Origin: Herbiconiux aconitum | GTDB lineage: Bacteria > Actinomycetota > Actinomycetes > Actinomycetales > Microbacteriaceae | DNA: 64,000 bases | Reading direction: 5' to 3' | NCBI RefSeq assembly: GCF_024979235.1 | Contig: NZ_JANLCM010000001.1 | Coordinates: forward strand, 1,364,001 to 1,428,000 | In this document: positions 60,757 through 64,000 of the stretch, piece by piece | Layout: the number at the start of each line of letters is the position of its first letter | Numbering within the stretch: position 1 is the stretch's first letter | The notes under the pieces: model-generated | Told to the model about the DNA's origin: nothing | The model's input: the letters and a program-made list of their open reading frames with translations, nothing else | Database searches by the model: none | Position numbers and translations under genes: made by a program

Positions 60757-61785
60757 TCATCGGCTGTGTAATCGGAGCGCGACGGCGTCGTCTGCGCGCC
60801 GGAGAGCTTGCTCGGCTCGGCGCACGCCGCGGCGAACGGTGCTCACCAGCACGATCGAGCGCAGGCCGATGGCGGCGATCAGTGCGGTCGCGCCGGCGGC
60901 GATGAGGATCGCCACGAGCTGCCAGCCGTCGAACGTCTCGATCGTGAGCCAGTCGATGCCGTAGGAGGTCGCGGAGGCGACCGGGAAGGTGAACGACCAG
61001 AACCCCAGCGAGAAGGGCAGCCGTCGATACGTGCCGATGAGGAACAGCTGCATCACGGCCATCAGCACGAGCAGACCGAGCATGCCGGCGGAGAACGCGT
61101 CAGGATGCACCCCGTTCATGGCGAACCAGGCGATCCCGGCGACCGCGGGCGGGGCGAGCAGGATGGCCAGCGTCGGGGTGAGCGGATCGGGCAGGGGCGG
61201 AAAGAAGGCCAGCCGCGAGAGCAGCACGGTCACCAGCACCACCCAGAAGAAGATGCCCACGGCGAAGGCGCCCATCGCGAGGAGCGGTAGATCGAGTCGG
61301 GCCGAGACGGTGGATGCGATCAAGGGTGAGGCGACGGTCGGCAGAAGGTAGGCGCCGTGGAACGCCTCAGGGTTCAGGCGGCCCTTGTGCCAGAAGGCGA
61401 GCAGCCACCCCGCGAAGAGGGTGGCCACGATCAGGGAGGCCAGGGCGAGCATGGTGCCCCCGACCGGCCAGATCAGGTGGAGCTGAGCCCCCAGCAGCAT
61501 CCCCACGGCGGGCACGATGGCCGCGATCGGGCCCTGAGCCGGATGCTCGAGTTGCGAGCGAAGGGTGTCCGAGCTGTGGGCGCCCCGCGTCAGGTGCGCC
61601 ACGATGGTCCAGACCCACGCCACACCGGCGCCGCACCACAACACGACCGGGATGATCACGGGCAACTCGAGCGCAGCGGTCGCGGTGGACCACAGCGTCG
61701 CGAGGCCGGCGATCCCGAAGCTGATGGCGAGCGTGTTGAGTGGGATGCGCGGCAAGGTGCGCGTTCGCCCAACCAGGGCGGTCAT
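60757..61785 (-). CDS. TDT family transporter (TehA/SLAC1-like)
   Basis: A 342-residue protein with ten hydrophobic segments, matching the tellurite-resistance/dicarboxylate transporter family: LNTLAISFGIAGLATLWSTA and FHGAYLLPTVASPLIAS, with WHKGRLNPEAFH between helices. Members are anion channels, or sulfite or dicarboxylate exporters. ATG 61785 overlaps the hydrolase stop (ATGA). The open frame upstream of it is not a real extension. Confidence 0.85.
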   Translation of the reverse strand: MTALVGRTRTLPRIPLNTLAISFGIAGLATLWSTATAALELPVIIPVVLWCGAGVAWVWTIVAHLTRGAHSSDTLRSQLEHPAQGPIAAIVPAVGMLLGAQLHLIWPVGGTMLALASLIVATLFAGWLLAFWHKGRLNPEAFHGAYLLPTVASPLIASTVSARLDLPLLAMGAFAVGIFFWVVLVTVLLSRLAFFPPLPDPLTPTLAILLAPPAVAGIAWFAMNGVHPDAFSAGMLGLLVLMAVMQLFLIGTYRRLPFSLGFWSFTFPVASATSYGIDWLTIETFDGWQLVAILIAAGATALIAAIGLRSIVLVSTVRRGVRRAEQALRRADDAVALRLHSR

Positions 61786-62705
61786 CGCCGCGCTGCTCTC
61801 GCGAGCTGTTCCACCTCGCCGATCGCGGCCGCGAACGCCTCGGGGTTCTCCTGCGGAAGGTTGTGCCCGACCCCCGGGATCACGTGATGCCGATGCTCGC
61901 CCACGAAGTGCCGGGAGTAACCGACACCGTCGGTGGCGGGGAAGTTCCCGTCGGCGCCGCCGTCCAGGGTCACGGCGGGCACGTCGATGGTCGGGGCGGC
62001 AGCGAGCCTCCGCTCGAGCTCGACGTATCGCTGGTGGCCGGGCGCCAGACCGAGTCGGTGCCGGTAGGAGTGGATGACGACCTCGACGTAGTCGGGGTTG
62101 TCGAAGGCCGCCGCGGCCTGCTGGAGGTCGGCGTCGGTGAAGGGCCACTCGGGCGAGTTGCGGGCCCAGATGACGCGGGCGATCTCCCGGCGACCGATGT
62201 CGAGACCGGCGCGGCCGCGCTCGGTGGCGAAGTAGAAGAAATACCACAATCCGGCTTCCGTCGCGGGCGCCAGCGGCTTCGACGCGGCCGCGATGTCTTG
62301 GATGAGATAGCCGGTCACCGAGACGATCCCCGCGCAGCGCTCGGGCCAGAGCGCCGCCGCGACGCAGGCGGCTCGGCCGCCCCAGTCGAAGCCGGCGAGA
62401 ACGGCGCTGCCGATGCCGAGCGCATCCATCAGCTCGATGACATCGGCCCCGAGCGCTGCCTGTTCGCCGGATCGACCGGCGGCGTCGAGACTCATCGTCT
62501 GTCCGTGGCCGCGCAGGTACGGAACGATGATCCTGCGGCGGTCGTCGGCGAGGAGTTCTGTCACGGCGCTGAAACTGTGGGGGTCGTAAGGGAACCCGTG
62601 CAACAGGATGACCGGATCGCCTTCTTCCGGCCCGACGTCGAAATACGCGACGTCGAGCGGACCGGTGCGGATGTGCCGCACCGGGTATTCCTCCAGCAGA
62701 TGCAT
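61782..62705 (-). CDS. Alpha/beta hydrolase with Asp nucleophile (epoxide hydrolase/dehalogenase-like)
   Basis: A 307-residue alpha/beta hydrolase with the oxyanion motif VILLHGFPYDPHSF, nucleophile Asp in AGFDWGGRAA, and a catalytic His in GVGHNLPQENP. The Asp elbow points to epoxide hydrolase or haloalkane dehalogenase chemistry. GAGGAG precedes ATG 62705. It is divergent from the second LAL regulator and has the 26-bp element 64-89 bp upstream, as does the hydrolase at 24912. Coupled to the TDT gene by a 4-bp overlap. Confidence 0.9.
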   Translation of the reverse strand: MHLLEEYPVRHIRTGPLDVAYFDVGPEEGDPVILLHGFPYDPHSFSAVTELLADDRRRIIVPYLRGHGQTMSLDAAGRSGEQAALGADVIELMDALGIGSAVLAGFDWGGRAACVAAALWPERCAGIVSVTGYLIQDIAAASKPLAPATEAGLWYFFYFATERGRAGLDIGRREIARVIWARNSPEWPFTDADLQQAAAAFDNPDYVEVVIHSYRHRLGLAPGHQRYVELERRLAAAPTIDVPAVTLDGGADGNFPATDGVGYSRHFVGEHRHHVIPGVGHNLPQENPEAFAAAIGEVEQLARAARR

Positions 62706-62768
62706 CGGAGTCAGCTCCTCGTCGAGTCGGCCTGTGCTGCAATCGGACCATCTCGAGGCACCTGCCGG

Positions 62769-62794
62769 ATCCAGGAAAGACCCCAGTCTCCCGC
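62769..62794 (-). promoter_or_regulatory. 26-bp element shared by two hydrolase promoters, copy 2
   Basis: Matches 25825-25850 at 20 of 26 positions, with inner symmetry AGAC-CCCA-GTCT. It lies between the divergent hydrolase and LAL genes, so it could control either. Confidence 0.55.
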
Positions 62795-62877
62795 AACCGG
62801 AACGGGGTTGCGCCGCCTCTGTCCGCCCGGTTACCGTGAGGCAATTGACCGTCACCCGAGACGGAATCGGTGAGCAG

Positions 62878-64000
62878 ATGTCCGAGATTCCCCAAGGGCC
62901 GTTCGTCGGCCGTGTGGCGGAATGTCGCGTGCTCGACGAACTGACCGATCTGGTCACGCGAGGGTACAGCGGGTCGGTGGTCTTCCTCGGTGAACCCGGG
63001 GTCGGCAAGACGCGGCTGCTGCAGCATCTCGACACCCATTCCTCGCGCATCCGGGTGACTCGGCTCGTGGGCATCGAGTCGGAGCTCCGCCTCGGGTTCG
63101 CGGGGCTCCATCGCCTCCTCGCGCCCCTCCACGACGACTTCGCGCGGTTGCCGGCCCCGCAACGCGACGCCCTGCTCACCACGTTCGGCGTGCTGGACCA
63201 CAATCCACCGCCGCGGTTCCTCATCGGGCTCGCGGCGTTGGGCCTCCTGGCCCGGGAGGCGGAGCGCACGCCGCTCGTCTGCGTCATCGACGACGCCCAG
63301 TGGCTCGACCAGGAGTCCCTCGACGTTCTCGGTTTCGTCGCCCGCCGCGCCTACGCCGACGCCTTGGGTTTCGTCTTCGCGGGTCGGGAGAACCAGGATT
63401 CGCTGGGGGCGTTGAGCGGACTGCCGACCCGCCACCTCGCGGGCCTCGACCACGACGCGTCGTCGCTCTTGATCTCCACCGCCCGGTGCGCCGCACCCAG
63501 CCCCCTGGTGGCCGCCCGGATCGTCGCGGAGACCGACGGGAACCCGCTCGCGATGCTTGAACTCGTGGATCGACTCACGAGCGATCAGCTGGCGGGCCGG
63601 CTGCCGCTCCCCCCGCAACTGCCGGCCGGTGGAGGTCTGAACGCCCACTTCCTGCGTCAATGGGAGACCCTGCCGGTGGAGACGCGGTCGCTGCTGCTGC
63701 TCGCCTCGGCGATGTCGACCGACGACGTGTCGGTGTTCTGGGGCGCTGCAGCGCTCCTCGGATTGCCGGGCGAAGCGGTCGACGCTGCAGAACAGCTCGA
63801 CCTCCTCTCCCTCTCCGACACGGTGGCGTTCCGCCATCCGCTCATCCGGTCGGCCGTGTATGCGGCAGCCGAGCCGCAGCAACGCCGCCTCGCGCACACC
63901 GCGTTGGCGACCATCGCCGAGCACGACGGCGACCCCGATCTGGCGGCGTGGCATCGGGCCGCCGCCACCACCGCTCCGGATGAAGAAGTGGCCGCCGACC
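62878..64000 (+). CDS. Large LuxR-family (LAL) regulator, copy 2, N-terminal part (runs off window)
   Basis: 374 codons are visible from ATG 62878; the gene continues beyond the window. Walker A is GEPGVGKT (residues 39-46) and Walker B is LVCVIDDAQWLDQESL. The sequence aligns closely with the 914-residue LAL protein at 22137 throughout (GFVFAGREN, IVAETDGNPLAMLEL, VAFRHPLIRSAVY). The LuxR HTH is expected at its unseen C-terminus. It is divergent from an alpha/beta hydrolase gene that carries the shared promoter element. Confidence 0.9.
   Translation, partial: MSEIPQGPFVGRVAECRVLDELTDLVTRGYSGSVVFLGEPGVGKTRLLQHLDTHSSRIRVTRLVGIESELRLGFAGLHRLLAPLHDDFARLPAPQRDALLTTFGVLDHNPPPRFLIGLAALGLLAREAERTPLVCVIDDAQWLDQESLDVLGFVARRAYADALGFVFAGRENQDSLGALSGLPTRHLAGLDHDASSLLISTARCAAPSPLVAARIVAETDGNPLAMLELVDRLTSDQLAGRLPLPPQLPAGGGLNAHFLRQWETLPVETRSLLLLASAMSTDDVSVFWGAAALLGLPGEAVDAAEQLDLLSLSDTVAFRHPLIRSAVYAAAEPQQRRLAHTALATIAEHDGDPDLAAWHRAAATTAPDEEVAAD

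Noticed and set aside
60757..63954. Apparent 1065-codon frame on the - strand
   Set aside because: Only its last 342 codons are a real TDT gene. The rest runs out of frame through the hydrolase gene and antisense to the LAL gene, and has Arg-rich, domain-free composition.
1..64000. tRNA, rRNA, CRISPR arrays, insertion sequences, phage genes
   Set aside because: No cloverleaf sequence, regularly spaced repeats, transposase or integrase motifs were seen on either strand.

Overview
The window is high-GC DNA from a Gram-positive actinobacterium. It carries a maleylpyruvate-isomerase-type (mycothiol-linked) protein, a PASTA-domain penicillin-binding protein, a C-terminal LANTG sorting signal, many ATGA/GTGA gene overlaps and strong GC bias at third codon positions. 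The gene mix fits the Microbacteriaceae, but that placement is inference; no rRNA, tRNA or CRISPR array was seen.

Layout. 1-8.6 kb: the start of a cyclic-nucleotide-binding-domain gene, then a TetR regulator and a likely TetR regulon of three MFS exporters (one an 888-residue double MFS fusion), two SDR oxidoreductases and a YciI-like protein. A common operator-like sequence lies before the TetR gene and before each exporter unit. 8.6-12 kb: a TetR/DHFR-like divergent pair and an MmyB-type regulator divergent from an MBL-fold hydrolase. 12-15.3 kb: an alanine-racemase-family gene coupled to an acyltransferase-3/CapA fusion. 15.3-22 kb: DNA polymerase IV, a MarR/VOC pair, a sigma factor gene with a frameshift, GNAT, SDR and HIBADH-like genes. 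22-28 kb: a large LuxR (LAL) regulator, alpha/beta hydrolases, RidA and a lipoprotein. 28-42 kb: many small regulator-enzyme pairs with clear palindromic operators, a HigBA-like pair with a damaged toxin, and a secreted protein linked to a LuxR-type regulator. 42-52.5 kb: a cell-wall/beta-lactam-related block (surface-anchored serine hydrolase, FtsI-like and class A PBPs, LysR regulator, class A beta-lactamase-like protein), interrupted by an enoyl-CoA hydratase-like gene. 52.5-60.3 kb: a sugar-acid catabolic cluster (CUT1 ABC transporter, enolase-superfamily dehydratase, FAH-family protein, ketoglutarate-semialdehyde-type dehydrogenase, FCD-GntR regulator) that looks like a Weimberg-type route. 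60.3-64 kb: SnoaL-like and TDT genes, an alpha/beta hydrolase, and the start of a second LAL regulator paralogous to the one at 22 kb.

The region reads as an accessory, regulator-dense segment: about fifteen one-component regulators, most beside one or two enzyme or exporter genes with a palindrome between them. Two LAL regulators each sit next to an alpha/beta hydrolase, and the two hydrolase promoters share a 26-bp element.
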